Positions 48,683-61,976 of a DNA stretch of 64,000 nt are shown here, one piece after another. The stretch spans positions 248,001 through 312,000 of the forward strand of contig JAJEKV010000071.1 in the NCBI GenBank assembly GCA_021234155.1, in the 5' to 3' direction. How positions within the stretch are numbered: position 1 is the stretch's first letter; every line of letters begins with the position of its first letter. The position numbers were made by a program, and so were the translations under genes. This DNA comes from Isoetes taiwanensis (taxonomy: Eukaryota; Streptophyta; Lycopodiopsida; Isoetales; Isoetaceae). Under the pieces are notes generated by a model, which was not told the DNA's origin, made no database searches, and worked only from the letters and a program-made list of their open reading frames with translations.

Positions 48683-51600
48683 TCATCTTACTATGAAAAG
48701 CGGTTCAAAGTGCTCATATATGGTATTTCCAATCGCCAATTTAAATGCATCGCCTCCAAAGTCAACCTGAATTCGACTCTCATATGCATCAAGTAGTTTA
48801 CAGAAAGTATTAGAAATTACGGGGTTTAGATGGAGCTTTTGCAATATTTCTGATATGTTCGCAAAACCAGCTTGGAGTTCCTGAATATCTTCATTAGTTG
48901 GTTCAATATTCACTGGCATGCAAAAGGTAAGAAGTCCTGACAAATTGCGGTAAAGAAACTTGAATGCATGTTGATGGTTAGTTATCCCACCAATCCACCT
49001 CGTGCATCCATCCACACCTAGACACCACCGTGCACATAATAATGCTTGGTTAAGAAATTTACGTCTCCATGCCTGCATATAATCTGCACGGGACTTTTCA
49101 TCTATTGAAATAGTGAACTTTGTATGCTGCACATCTGTCTGGTCTGATGACCTTTCTTCCTGCAAAGAACTCCTTGAGGGTGTAGCCAAACCATATAAAA
49201 TCCTTTTGAGATGCAAGCAACAGAGCTGAATAGACAAAACTTCTTCTTCATGGTGGTTATCAATCTCTTTGTCAAACAATCTGCGTACTAAATCCACATC
49301 CTCAATATTTATAAATGCCATTTCTTCTCCGGCGATAAAAGCTGCTAACATATCAGAGTAATAAGCCCATTTTCCAAAGTGAACAGTAAGAATATCAAAG
49401 CTCAACTCTATCACCCTTTCAACCTGAGCTTGAACATTACCAGCAGATGATGTAACTCCTAAAAGATTTGCAACGTCTAGAATTGCTAGAGCAAGTTCCC
49501 GGCGTAAGACAGTGTCTTCATCCTCCAGGAGTTTAATAGAGGTGAACCACAGATGTAGCATCATCTTACTATAGTCCAGTACCATCTCTTTCATGGCTCC
49601 TCGTTGACAGCTTAGTAGCTTTGTAAGCAAATCGGACACCCACTTTATACCTTCCAAAACACCAGAGGCAACTATAGCTTCGCTAACAGCACGACGAGAA
49701 TTCACTGACTGATCAGGGGCGCTGTGCTTGTCAACAACCCTGGTCCATATGCAAATAACATCACCCATTTCTGCCTCATTTGGTAAAGTGCCTATAAATT
49801 GTTGAAAGCATTTATTATTTAGCCATAGGCCAAGGCATCGAATTGCATATTCCATACATTTTGCTAGTTTTGTAGTTTCATAAACGTTTGTTAGTGTCTT
49901 CCTATACTAGAATTCCAATCACTCTGAGATCCATGTATGTGAGTTGGGTTGAAAGTCCTAGGAATGTTTTCAACAGGAAGTGGGCATTCTTTAGTTATAC
50001 ATGTCCAACGGAAAAGAACTTGTAAGATCCGCTGCATGCAACGTGGATGTAGTTCAACTTTCAAACGTTCAATAAAAAATGTAGGGAAAAAAAAGTCCCA
50101 TTTAAATAAGTTGCATTGGGTACTTTGGCCTGGGGTCTTTCTCAAGACCTTCAATGTAGCAAGACGTACCTCATACATATCATCGGATAATGCTTTCTTC
50201 AAAACAGAGTTAAAGTGTGCGCCCTCACAAAAGCTTTCAACAGATCCATTTTCTTCTCTTGACAATCCCTGTGCTGCCTTCCCTTGTCCTTCAAAAGTAT
50301 TAGAAAAGTACAATTCAGCTGCTGTAGACCGTAACCTTATAATGTTGGCATCCCAAGGATTGTATTGATCATGGTCTAAACATTTTAGACACGTCTCCAA
50401 AAGAAGCCTCTGGAGTTTACCAATCAGAAGCATATGATGCTTTAATAGTTTGGGACAGCTCTGAATTAGTTGCAGCCCGCCCTCCACCACATTAAGAAAC
50501 TCTGTAATTACTAGTGGGCAAGGGCATAACCTTGGAGAACCAAGCCAAGAACGAATAAGCACGTGTTCATATACTTCCAAAAGTATCTTCTTGCGCTTTT
50601 CCACATCTGGAATAGCGGAACAATTTGACTTCAAGAGGGAGCTTATTTGAAGCAGCATGCCATGAATAGCATTAAATGACAATGCTTGCTTCCAGCTGAT
50701 TGTGTCTCCATCTCGACCAATACTGCCTAAATGCACGTAAGGCATGCTCTTGACCAACTGAAGCATTATATCAAGAAGACTCTCAAATGGCACAAGTGGT
50801 GCTAGCGCATTTGATGCAAGAACCCGAACTTTCAGATTGCATTGAGTTGCGCATCTCATCACATATGGTATAAATGGCGAAGGACTAAGCCAATCATCTA
50901 CTCCAGTGTTGATAGTTGAAGGCTTCAGCCGAGACAATATGATGAGCACAGGAGCTAAGCTTGGGTGCAACCTATTTGATAATGCCGCACTGTTGCCTCC
51001 CTGAAGCTGCAAATTATGCTCAAGCTCAAGTGTTGCACAACTCAATTCTTGCAGAAGAAAAGAGTGTAATGCTGGATACCTGAACATGGAATGAACGGTT
51101 TACACACAAAATGTTATAAATAACGGATCGCTAAAAGCACAAACCTGTGAAAGAACTCAAAGCCTGTGATTGCACGCCTTGCTGATTGTGATGAATGAAT
51201 GTTCAGAAATCCAACTGTACGATGCACAAGCGCTGTGAAGGCAAGGGTCGCACTGTTCCTTATCTCCCAATGGCGTGAAGAGAATGCCTTGATGGTGGAA
51301 ATAATTGCATCTGCACAAAATCCTGATGTATCTGTTGCGAGATTTGTGTCGTGGAAAGCTACTCGCATGACATTAAAAGCATGAACAACAGGAACCACTC
51401 CTTCATCACGGGTTTTAAGCGCATTGCATGAATCGTCACGGGAGCTAAACCCTTTCCTAAGTGGGATTATTGCCTGCTGGGAAGTTGTAAAGTCTTCAAT
51501 ATGGTCATCAGTTTCAAGGTAAATACTAGAAAGATGCCTCCTGGATACACCGATCAGCCACTTTAAGGCCCGTGGCAGTAGCTTCTTAGGTGTACCATCT

Positions 51601-54600
51601 GGTTCAGCAAGAAATAATGCAAGAAAGGCAGCAGGTATGCCTGCACTCCGCCTTATTAAATCATCCACTGTTTGACCTTTGGCATCAGTATGCACCATGA
51701 GTTGCTGAAGCCATTTCTCAGGCATCTTGGTTAGCCTGCATTCCAAAATGAGATGCCAAAATATACAATTCCATATTAGAAAGCATTTTCATGAAAATAT
51801 TAGTAAAGAAAGCAGAAAAAATACAACCTTGCATCATCTGAATTTAACAGACGATTACAAAGAGCAATAAAACCAACACGAGTCTTGTCAATTGCCCCAT
51901 TATGCTTCATAGATAAGAGAACTTGTAGAAAATGCTGTCCAATGGCTTCAAGCTGCTCTGAGTCCAGGAGTGCTGTTGGCTGTTGGCTGTGAAATGCCGC
52001 ATTATCTATAGTAGAACAATCAGCCAAAAGTAAATTAGATTCACTTTGATATGCATCACCACAGCTTGATAGGGGCACTTGTCTGGCTATTGTACCCAAA
52101 AGCAGGCTTACCTATACAATAAACAGCAAAGTCAAATCAGCCACATTAAGAGAATGTACAACCAGAGACTAATCCTAGTTAGGAAGTGCATCTACATTAT
52201 AGCAAGATTTGAATTTTTATGGACAAACTCTAAGCAAAGTCTAAGCAACGTTCATGTTTGAGATTTAAACTCCTATACAAAAGGATATTGCTAACCAGGC
52301 ATCAGAATCTTACCTCCTTCATAGAGAGCCAACAGCCTACCATTATCATCTGTTCCGTGGGGGCTAGCAACTCATCTTCTTCTTCTTCTTCTTCATCCTC
52401 GGCTTGCTTTTCAGTTTCCACATCAGAAATACCCATAGGCAAAGCTTCGTTCCCATTCTCTTGAATGCTGAGGGCATCAGCAGACACAACCCATAGGGCT
52501 AAGGAGGTAGAACGGAGAATAAGAGAAAAGAGTCTTGCTAAAGCCAGTTGCAAAGAGGTTGTACTTGCCCTTACTGCAGCTGTTGTCCAGACCAACTCCT
52601 CCATGGTATATCTCAAAGTGAGCAGCACACCATGAACAAGACTATGCCTACAAGCCTTGAGAAGATCCTTTTCACCAACTAATATTCCTTCTTCTAACCA
52701 ATCATTCAAAGATTCAATGTATTGCACAATCACATAGCCTGCATATCGGGCATCACATTGTTGTTTGCCATCTGGGCATTGGACCTCTGGCTTAGGGTGC
52801 AACTTAACAAGCCAACAAAGCCCACAGACATATTTCCGAAAAACAAGACGAAGAATTAGGGAACCCGCATCACTTTCTCTTACCTTGGGACTATTGGCCA
52901 GCGACTTTGCCCAGCAGATAATGTCTTCGACAGAATGATGGGATTTGAGGCCAGGTAAAGGAGTTGGGTATTGAATAAGAATTCTGAAAGCAATCTCCCT
53001 GAGATGATCCCAACTATCAACTACAGAAGCCAGGAGGACCATTGTAGAACCTTCTGACAGCATACCTGAATGGAAAGGTGAAAACCTTTTTGTAGGCTGT
53101 GATAGATATTCAGATAGGTTCCAGGTGTTAATAAGTGCATCAAAGAGGTTCATGGCCATGTTTTTCCTTTCATATGGAGCTGATGGATATAGAGAAGAGA
53201 CTAGCAAATTACTTAGCCACTGCATAAACATCTCCATCTCAGGTATAGAGACAGTATGTTGCTTACAATCATGTCCTTCTTGGATGACACGACCTCTTGC
53301 ATTTTGAGTTACATCCTTTATTGTAAGAAGCAGAGAAGAATCCACCTTCAACTGCCTTTCTGTTGCTGTACGCACACGAGAAAAAAATCTCTTGAACAAA
53401 TTAGTCCACTTCATGCGAAATGCTGTGGATGAGCACCTCATGTTAAGGGTATTGCTAGCTTCAGAAGACTGAGCTCCAAATATGATGGCATTGTTGCCGT
53501 TTTAGGAGCCAAACACACTAACTCTGCTGCATCAAAGCGGAGCCCATCTTCCATGTGCGTTAGCGCAAGCTCTAGAATCAGTAGCGGAACATGCACAGAT
53601 TGGCCCTTCAGTGAAATTAAAAAACTGCGTTCGCCAGTTTCTGTTTGCTCCAGACAACCTTGACACACTAAGCCTAGCGAACGTGCAACTTTGAGGATGG
53701 AGATTACTGCAGCAACACGCTGGTTCATATTCAATGCACCTGGCATTCCATTAGCATTTTTAAGGCTTTGGTTTGACATATATTCCTCATTCTCATCATT
53801 CAGAAGGAAACTAAGCATAAGCATCATCCCCTCGTCGTCAATTTGCAGTGCAACAGGCAACCCATATGTGTTGAGATTTGTTCGAAGCCGTGGATTTCCT
53901 GAAACAAGACCAGCAAGAACAGGTGGGATCCAAAGATGACGGAATTCTAAATCACCATCCATGATACCCTTGGAGTTCCAGCAGTCTTGGCGCAGTCGTT
54001 CAAGAAAAGACTTCAGAAATGTGCTTGCAGCACAGCATACATCATCATCCGACATGGCATACATGGTCTGGAAAAGCAAGTCAGATTTTAAGTCTATCAG
54101 ATCCTTTGCTCCAACCAAAGCTATGGAAGCAAGAGGAACATACCTCCTTGCGGTACCCACCAATTGCTAAGAGATCACTTGCAACTTGGTGGAGGAAGGT
54201 GCCCGTGCAACATGCATCTGACCCTGTTGGAACTGCTGTGGTATTGGGTAATGCCTGGATATCAGCCACCAAATCAAACACCATCTGCACCTGCTTTTAC
54301 TGTCTGATTCAGAGGATCTTCCCAATTATTCCAAACAATTTGTAGTACTCTAGCTATGAGTGAATAAGGTAATGGGTCATATGGCTTTATAAATATGCCT
54401 GAGGCCATGGATGTTGTTTTCAATTCTTCCATGCTCACAGTTGTGAGGTTACCCAAAATAGAGGCTTTGATCTGCTGGAGGCAGATTTGCATTGTTGTCA
54501 CACCATGGAACTTAAAATGACTATCAAAAGAACCTTCACATATGGCACAAACTGCAGGTAAAATTCCATTGTACAAAAGGCTCCAGGGTTGCATTTTCTG

Positions 54601-55838
54601 TTCCTTGCAAAGATCGGCATTGTCTGATGAAAGAAGGAAAACGTTCAAGGTAGAACGTGATATAGCTGTCAGGAGTCCCCTGAAAAAGCATAACTTGGCA
54701 AAGTCTGTGAACTTTCCAATTTCCACAGCCAGGGTTTCACCACGTTGCCTGAAAACTGTGGATTCAAAATATCCAGGTGTTGAAGGTACAGTGGGAAGAC
54801 CATCTTTTGAACAAGGAAGAGTGAACTGCAGACCAGAAGCGGAGAACAAAGCTGTGGCAAGGATTAATACAAGTTCTCCATTGCTTGTAGTTAGCTGTGC
54901 TGCAGCAGAGATACAGACGCCAGCAGCAACAATGCAATCTCTTGACATGCACACTGTTTGCAGAATATCCAGTGAGACATTTACAATAGCAGCATATGCA
55001 TCCATTTCTGAAGAATCTCTACAACCCTTTGCAACACCATTACCGCATGCTGATGCATCCTCAACCACATACGAAGATGTAAAACCACTTTTCAAATAAG
55101 CTTTGGCCAAATCATTTGGGAGACATTGAAGGATATAGTACAGTGTAGACATGGCATCTTGGCATTTCTCCATCACATGAGGTGTCAGATTCTGTCCTCC
55201 TTCGGACTGATGTAACGTATGCTTCAAATCATTGTAACTATCAAATCATTGCTAATAGTTACAGCAATCAATGTGCTGCACAGCTGAAGCACTCTCTTCA
55301 GCACCCCAGGTTTAGGCAGATTAGCCAAGGAGACGCCCACTCCAACAAGAGCAAAGGGCCTTTCTGCTCCACCTCCCAGCCCGTATTTCCCACAACATCT
55401 TTCAAATGCATCACATACAGCCCTTTCAAAATGTAGTGGCAACTGTGCAAAAGCAGCCAGCATGGTTCGATGAATCGGTCTAGAATTTTCCTGAAAGAGA
55501 AGCTCCACAGCGACAGATAAACCAAGACAAGCAACTCCATGATCAATGCCACCACGTTCATTACCATCTGAGCTATGGGATTGAAAATCGACCTTGTTAT
55601 CATCATCTTCAACATCAACGCTGGAGGCTAGAACTAGCTTACGAAGGGAATCAACAAGAACTTTTAAGCCAGCTACCTGATCATAAGTACTGGCCAATTG
55701 TGACCATTGCCGAAGTGATTGTGTAAAAGCAGAAAGCGAAGGCTCACCTTCCAAGAGCTCAAACAGACATTGGGGAACTGCCACTGCAGTATGAGCCCAT
55801 CGTTGCTTCCTCTGCTGGGACCTCCACCTGGATGCCAT
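48683..55838 (-). CDS. THADA/TRM732-family (DUF2428) protein, 4 exons, with five frame breaks
   Basis: Exons on the minus strand: 55838-52314, 52111-51828, 51735-51145, 51079-48683; introns are GT-AG. The ATG at 55838 (MASRWRSQQRKQRW) is the first in frame. The protein is a long helical-repeat (HEAT/ARM-like) protein. The DUF2428 core is visible: MRCSSTAFRMKWTNLFKRFF at 53441, MKEV|SLLLGTIARQVPL across intron 1, DDLIRRSAGIPAAFLALFLA at about 51660, HWEIRNSATLAFTALVHRT and GFEFFHRF at 51150. In yeast TRM732 works with the TRM7 methyltransferase on tRNA position 32; THADA is the animal relative. Five indels (55241, 54294, 54143, 53443, 49900) break the frame, but no premature nonsense codon was found outside them. 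Discounting them gives exactly 2,259 codons plus stop. Either a recent pseudogene or indel errors in the assembly. Confidence 0.85.
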
Positions 55839-57130
55839 CTCGCCAGGCTCTAGAGGTTTACCTAGGGTTAACCTTCTTCCCTTTTCCGAAATCAAATCTT
55901 TGTGCCTAGAAGTGTGCCGGCCGTTGAGGTTCCCGGCAGTAAACCGGCAGGCGGCGGCGCCTACCTAGACGGCCGGCAGGCTGAGCCAGGCTCTTAGACG
56001 TAGACCCAGAAGGTAACCAAAATTCCACTTGCAAAATGTATATTTTTAGCACACCAGCCTGACCGCACTGGGCCTACAGCCTTTTGTGCGATTCTAGCCT
56101 ATCCACGTGTAATTTTGCATCGTCATATCTTTACTTTCAAAAATCTGAGAGGGAAATTAGAAAATACGGCAATGGACGTTGTGCTTGAACAATGACGTTG
56201 TGCCATGGATCGGGAATAATAAAGAACTAGCAAATCAGTCACAAAATAGGTTGTTAGCTGACCATATAAATATGTTGAAAATAGGAGATATAGAGTATCT
56301 AATGGACAAAGATGCACTCCAACTTGAAAGCCTGATATGATGCTGGCAATAAGAAAAAATGATATAGAATGTCTAATGGATTACAACTTAAGAGCACTCT
56401 TTGATGGCGTCTCTGTCCGACTCTACTCATTTACAGATCTCTTAAGTCATTGATTTTCTTGAATAGTATGGCTATTCAGGAAAGATGTATGTTTCCCTTC
56501 AACAGATTATCATTTTTATATTTAACAGGCATCTATACTATTTTGCAGATAATAATAACTTCTATAATATGTACTTCTCTAAATATTACCTGAAGGAAGC
56601 ATTTTCCTATTTCAAACATAAGAAATGACCTGGTCAAAATTGTTGCCATTATCAAAGCACCTTCAAACTTTCTATGGCTCTTGTTTCCACAATTCAAGCC
56701 AATGGTTCTACACAGCCATCCATTGTGCATTTGAATTCAATCTCTTTGGCAATCTTAGATGTCTGATAGTAGGGCATAAACAGCGGGACCAATTGTGTTA
56801 CAAGGACTCAAAGCTGCAATAGCAAAATAAAGACCTCTCAATTAGAAGTTTGAAGATAACTAGATTAAGATGCAATGGCCGACATGATGACTGATGTAAG
56901 TGCAACTTCTTTGAACTATTTTAATTGATTTTTACTAAGAAAATCAACACTTAGTATTTTGTTACATATCATCATCATCATGTGTAATAAAATAATATGA
57001 ATCCAAGCAATTCTTCTGTTGCAAAGGGACACGGTGAATTTTGGATCACTATTACATATATGCTTGCTAAATGTATTACTATATTCATATAGTGCCAATA
57101 GGTTTGCTGGAGCGTACAATGGACTTTGCA
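55839..57130. other. Upstream region of the THADA-like gene
   Basis: A GC-rich patch at 55915-55985 (GGCAGGCGGCGGCGCC) likely marks the promoter or 5' untranslated region of the minus-strand gene. The rest is AT-rich with no recognised feature. Confidence 0.45.
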
Positions 57131-57162
57131 ATGTGTGATAGTGCAGCCTATGTTGTGTGGTC

Positions 57163-57525
57163 ATGTATGCACCGTGTTGTGTGATATGTACTGTGTGGTG
57201 TGGTGTGTGGTGTGGTGTAGGTTATTGTGCCGCCAATAGTGGTGCATGTTGTGTGGTGTATGCACCGTGTTGTGTGGTATGTACTGTGTGGTGTGGTGTG
57301 TGGTAGGTTTTGTGCCGCCAATAGCGGTGAATGTTGTGTGGTGTGTGAAGTGTGTTGTGTGGTGTGTACTATGTTCAAGTGGTGTGTGGTGTGGTGTAAG
57401 TTTTGTGCCGCCAATAGTGGTGAACGTTGTGTGGTGTGTGAAGTGTGTTGTGTGGTGCGTACTATGTTCGAGTGGTGTGTGGTGTGGTGTAAGTTTTGTG
57501 CCGCCAATAGTAGTGTTTTGTTTTG
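57163..57525 (+). repeat. GT-rich minisatellite, ~85-93 bp unit, next to an exon
   Basis: CCGCCAATAG marks the units at 57230, 57315, 57408 and 57501 (spacings 85, 93, 93). Between them run TGTGTGGTGTG-type arrays. The G/T strand bias is nearly complete on the plus strand. The last unit ends in a splice-acceptor-like TTTTGTTTTGCAG at 57517-57529. Long Cys/Val frames through it are repeat artefacts. Confidence 0.9.
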
Positions 57526-57529
57526 CAGA

Positions 57530-58100
57530 CTATGGCAGACTTGTGAAGGAATGGTTGGCTGCAACATCAGCTAGGTTTGATAGATGCAAGCAACGATTGC
57601 AAGCAAACGAGGATAGGAAAAATGATATCAAAAGAAAGATTGAGTTGATGGAACATAAAGCATCAGAAATTAGAGCTGATTTGCACAGATGGCAATCAAT
57701 CATGACAACAAATCCGAAAGCAGCAGAGGGTGTTCGGGTTGTAAGCGAACTAAAGGATGAAGAGCTAAATGGTATAGTGTTGTCTGGGCTGAATCAATTA
57801 AATAAGGAACTAGCAGAAACTAAAATTGAGCTAAAGGCATGTGAGCCTTACTGCTGGAGCTGCAACCTCGAATGCAAAGATTTGAGATTTTTTCTAAGCG
57901 TAGTGGTCATGACACTCCTTTAGATCCTGCACTTGTGATGCTTCCTGAGGCAGAAGAAAAGGGTGATGAAGGTTGTCCATTTTGTGGACGGTGTCTGAAA
58001 TGGGAGGGTAAAGTGTTGCCAGTTGTGGCAGTGTTGCCCATTCTTGGCAACATAGACCAGCATTGTGCTATAGAAGATCATGTGAGTATCCTACCTTGAA
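57530..58100 (+). pseudogene. Coiled-coil exon followed by degenerate RING-like sequence
   Basis: After an acceptor at 57529 the frame reads DYGRLVKEWLAATSARFDRC and ~110 charged, coil-like residues (DIKRKIELMEHKASEIRADL; LNQLNKELAETKIELKACE). At about 57850 coding continues in the next frame (LLLELQPRMQRFEIFSKRSG; LDPALVMLPEAEEKGDEGCP). One base is missing there. CPFCGRCLKWEGKVL follows, then, in another frame, CGSVAHSW, a pattern like the start of a RING or similar zinc finger. The family is not certain. I regard it as a broken gene end. Confidence 0.45.
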
Positions 58101-60540
58101 GTTTAGAAGACACTTGTCAGAGTTTGGAAGACAGCATGGACCAGCATTTATGTATCAGAACTTTTGTTTCAATTATATTTCCTCTAAGGAAAAATTTCTA
58201 GGCTCAAGAAAAAAACAAACTCTGTAACAGTTATGAAGAAAAGTCCTTTTATATGTTTTCTCTGAATGTATAGGCTTCTAGGATTTTTATGAGGATGAAA
58301 TGCAACTACCTGAAGAGGACATAACTCTGAATAAATATTTTTGGCTTTGTTTTTAGTTTTAAGCTTTAAAAGAACAATGCAGAATTACAAAAGATGAATG
58401 TACAATGATGACAATAATTTTCCAGGCAAAGACTATGCATTATAGCAATGTGATACAGAAAATTTGATAGAGTCAACAGGGTATTACCAAAGTTTAAAAA
58501 ATAATAGTGCTTGAGAGCAAATTCCAGGTCTGTCTGAGCCTCTAGAGAGCCTCGAAACTACCAATGAAGCAAAATGAAATGATTATTTGAGTTGTAGTTG
58601 AAGTGTCTCAATATCGAACAGGTCACACCGGGTCAGATCTTCAATTTCGAGTAGAGCAGAGCAAAATCTGAGTAGAATAGAGTGAGATAATATCAAAATA
58701 TTTAAGGCGCCAAGATCACAGAGGTCTATCTCTGAGGGGACGTGTCGATTTGATCTGCATTATCAGTTTAAGAACCGTTCTGCCCACAAACTAGCTCGGC
58801 CGAGTGATTTAAGGCCAAATTTGAGCAATTCTTCCCGGATCAAGTGCCACAGAGGATCCCCAAGGTCTCGGAAAAGATTTAGGCACGAATTGGCCGGATT
58901 TAGCAATTTTCTCTAATTTTTAGGGTTCGTCAAAAAATTATTGACTGTTATATATCCCACAGGCCGAAAAGGTTTTGGAAGCTTCTGTATATAACGAATG
59001 ATGCTGACGTGTTTAATAAACTTGCGTGCCACGCAGAGGGGACTACCAGCCCGTGTCTGGCCCCCACGCCCTGCTGCCACGTGGAAATGAGATGGGAATG
59101 AAAATTGGGGGTGATGTGGAAACAATGTAGAGATGATGTGGAAATAGATAGGGTAGATAGGCTAGAATAGGTTTTTTATTTTTTATGGCACGCATCCCAA
59201 GAATCCAAATTTGAAGGCCTTTACAAGGGTTTTTTCAAAATTTAAAAAGACCAAATTAGCTCTTTTTTGACAAGCTTTCCATCTAGAGAAATTTTAGGTT
59301 GAGCTGAAACATTTCAATTTTTGGCCCTTTTGACCCATGGTCAATGAATACTGCAACTGGGGGATGGTGAAAAAATCATGGAAAAAGATGGGGAAAAGGT
59401 GCAAATAGGCTATAATAGGGTTTAGGAAGATGAAATGAGGGTGAAAATAGAGTTTTCTTGCATTTTTCAGTTTTCAAGATCATTAGGGGGCAATTCTCAA
59501 ATGAAGGTAGGACCAATAAAAAATGGGTAGTGGAATGATGAGAAAAGGACTCAAAGGTGGAAAAAATGGTGAAAGAAAGGTTTTATGAAGGCTCTTGGGA
59601 TATAAAAAGGTGGATATAAGATGAATGGAATGGGGAAAAAATGGGTACCTCTCTAGCACTTGATTTCATCTCATATTGTTTCTAAAGCTCAAATCATACC
59701 TCATAGTGAAAATAAGTTTGCTCAAAAACCTAAGGGTCTTCCAAACTTCTATAAGGGTCTTCCAAACTTCAAGGCTAGAATAAGAGCAAATTTCACTTCC
59801 AAGATGGCATTCTCATGTGTGTGACCTCAAAACTACTAATGCAACTCAAGTAAGCCTCATAAGGTTGAACTTTGGTAAAATGCCTTGTGGCTTCTTGATA
59901 AACTTGCTATAGCCTTTGCCTGGTCTTCAAATCAAAGGGAAAATGTTAAACAAATGGGAATGTGACTAGAAAAGTGCTTTACCTCAAGGAAAAGACTAGG
60001 CTATAAAATGAGATCCTCAATGCCTTCCAATCTTGGTCAGATGTCTTCCAAACTCTAATACAGAAAAACTAAAACATCTTTTTGCTATTTAAACCTTATG
60101 CATGTGATCTAGAGGCTATTCTGAAGTTGCCTCTGCACAGATCCCAACCCAAAATTCCCTATCAGACTCCATCTGCAAATTTTGGCTCTCTGTTTTGGCA
60201 CTGGCCAAATTTTTGACCTGACTTTGACCTCGATTTTCTTGACCTTCCTTTATTCAAATCAAGCCAAATTTTCACCACAAGTTCCCTCTGCTTGTTGACC
60301 ATCTATACCACCAATCAGATCTAAAAAATCTCACAAGCTGTGTCTGCAAGGTCAGATTTTGCTCTGACAGTTTTTTCAGTTTCAGGGACTCTAGTGATTT
60401 TGAAAAAACCAGCACTTCAAAATGACTTTTCTTGTTTCATATGACAAGAATTGATCACCCTAAGTGATCTGGAGGTTCGAACCACTTTGTTTAAACTTTC
60501 TTTGAGGTTAGACTAAAGTTCCAGGTTTTAGGCTAACAGG
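58101..60540. other. Unassigned region
   Basis: No coding sequence or transposon was recognised in 2.4 kb. Composition is AT-rich with A-rich runs, and a duplicated phrase (GGTCTTCCAAACTTC at 59727 and 59756). Confidence 0.35.
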
Positions 60541-61300
60541 CAGCAGAATGCAGTCACCAGTATCACATTCCATGTCTATCACACCATTTGAGATAAATAT
60601 TATCATCTCTCACCCTCGTCTGCAGACTCTATTGATTTTGGATTTGTTTTACAGACACTCTAGAACCTGCTGCAGCCCCAGTTGTACCCATATTATATTT
60701 GAGACATGGCTTTTGGCTTTTGGTGTTCGAGTGGTACCACAAGAACCAATAGACACAAGTAAGTGCCTTAACTAATGTTTACTGATGTTGTCACAGGTCT
60801 ACTGACTTAGTGTTTGCAGAATTGTAGAAATTTGAGACCAAGGATATCCAACAGTTATCCACGCCTCGATCAGTTATGAGACTGCAAGATACCTCCCGGG
60901 TGCACCTAGAATTCACCCCATTTGATACTTCAAAGTCAATCCCAGTTGCTGACAGCGTGGAGAATCCAAAACGAAATTTGGATAGTGAACTGAATGAAGT
61001 CGTATTAAGTAAGTACCGATGCCATATACATGATTTATTTTTTTGTATTTTTCTTTGATCTTCCTCATTTCAATTATGTTACAGAGATAAATGCTACTGC
61101 AACTGCAAGCCATCACGAAGAGATTCCCAGTGCATCTGTTTTAGGGGGGGAGGGGGGGGGGAATTAATTCCCTTGAGATTCATTCTGCACGGGATCCTTC
61201 ATCAGACAAAAGTTTTGCAGCTGAACATGAGCCACATGCGGATGCAGGTGATGAACTTGACAAAGAAACCCCAGATCCTGAACAAGACCCGGGGGTTTCA
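60540..61300 (+). other. Possible exons with GT-AG joints, function unknown
   Basis: An open stretch ends at a donor near 60760 (PQEPID|GTAAGTG-type). A second, about 60822-61009, reads KDIQQLSTPRSVMRLQDTSR and NPKRNLDSELNEVVL with donor GTAAGTACC. A third begins after TTACAG at 61083 with INATATASHHEEIPSASVL and reaches SFAAEHEPHADAGDELDKET. A G-rich homopolymer (61144-61160) breaks the frame between. The acid-rich, low-complexity content fits a disordered linker of a nuclear protein, possibly of the SUVR-like SET protein downstream. Confidence 0.3.
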
Positions 61301-61575
61301 CCCTTAAAATTCCGTATCAAACATGTGCGTGACTGGGTAGGGGGTTTTTTTTTCCTTACCCGTCCGCATACAGTCCAAAAAAAATACGGGTTCACCACCA
61401 TTGTTTCGGACGTCGTCGTTTAGGGGTGCTGTGGGCGGGAACTCCTCACCCGCTTGATACGGTAGGGGTGCTTGAAGATCCGAAGCTTTGAATCGTAGGG
61501 GTCCTTCAAGATCATAGGGGTTTGGAATGAACGTTTCTGGTTTTTTGAATGAAGGATTGTGGTAAACAATTTGGA
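61290..61575. other. CpG-rich block of unknown origin
   Basis: This block is richer in CG and homopolymers than its neighbours. An open minus frame crosses it (61600-61304, phrase LRFKASDLQAPLPYQAGEEF). The sharp edge at a GGGGG run near 61291 could be an insertion joint. No terminal repeats were seen. Confidence 0.3.
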
Positions 61576-61976
61576 CGAAAACCAAGAAAACTATTCTCAA
61601 AACTTCTGCCTAATACCTCTTGCTTTAATTTTCATTACTCATATTTCTGTTAATCTTTGCATATGTTAGGGGCATAGAGGCCCAAATCCAGCCTGGAATC
61701 AGAAGATAGTCTGAACGGAGCAGCAATGCCATGAAACAGAGTACAAGACCTCAGAGTTGCGGTTATTGAGAAAGGAAGACTTCAGGAGGTATGTTGGTAG
61801 TTTGCGATCTTTGTGTAATGGCTTAGGTTGATCATCTAGACTTCCACATTTGAAGAGCTATTGTGAGTTCGAGTGTCCAGGTCGGCATTATTACCATGTA
61901 TTTAGTTCATTCAGCTTTGTCTTGGACAGGGTGATTTTTACTGAAGCTTAACCTGGTTCTTTTTCTTATATCTTAG

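Noticed and set aside
49949..50368. Plus frame of 139 codons within the THADA-like gene, and similar ones at 53691 and 54542
   Set aside because: Each is antisense to well-supported THADA coding sequence and has no domain of its own.
55224..55260. A tiny intron explaining the frame change in the THADA-like gene
   Set aside because: The gap would be 17 to 25 bases, far below the plant minimum, and the direct repeat explains it as a duplication.
57246..57540. Long Cys/Val/Trp-rich frame (and its reverse His/Thr-rich frame) as a secreted or metal-binding protein
   Set aside because: It is a translation of the GT-rich minisatellite; the composition follows from the repeat and no start context or family supports it.
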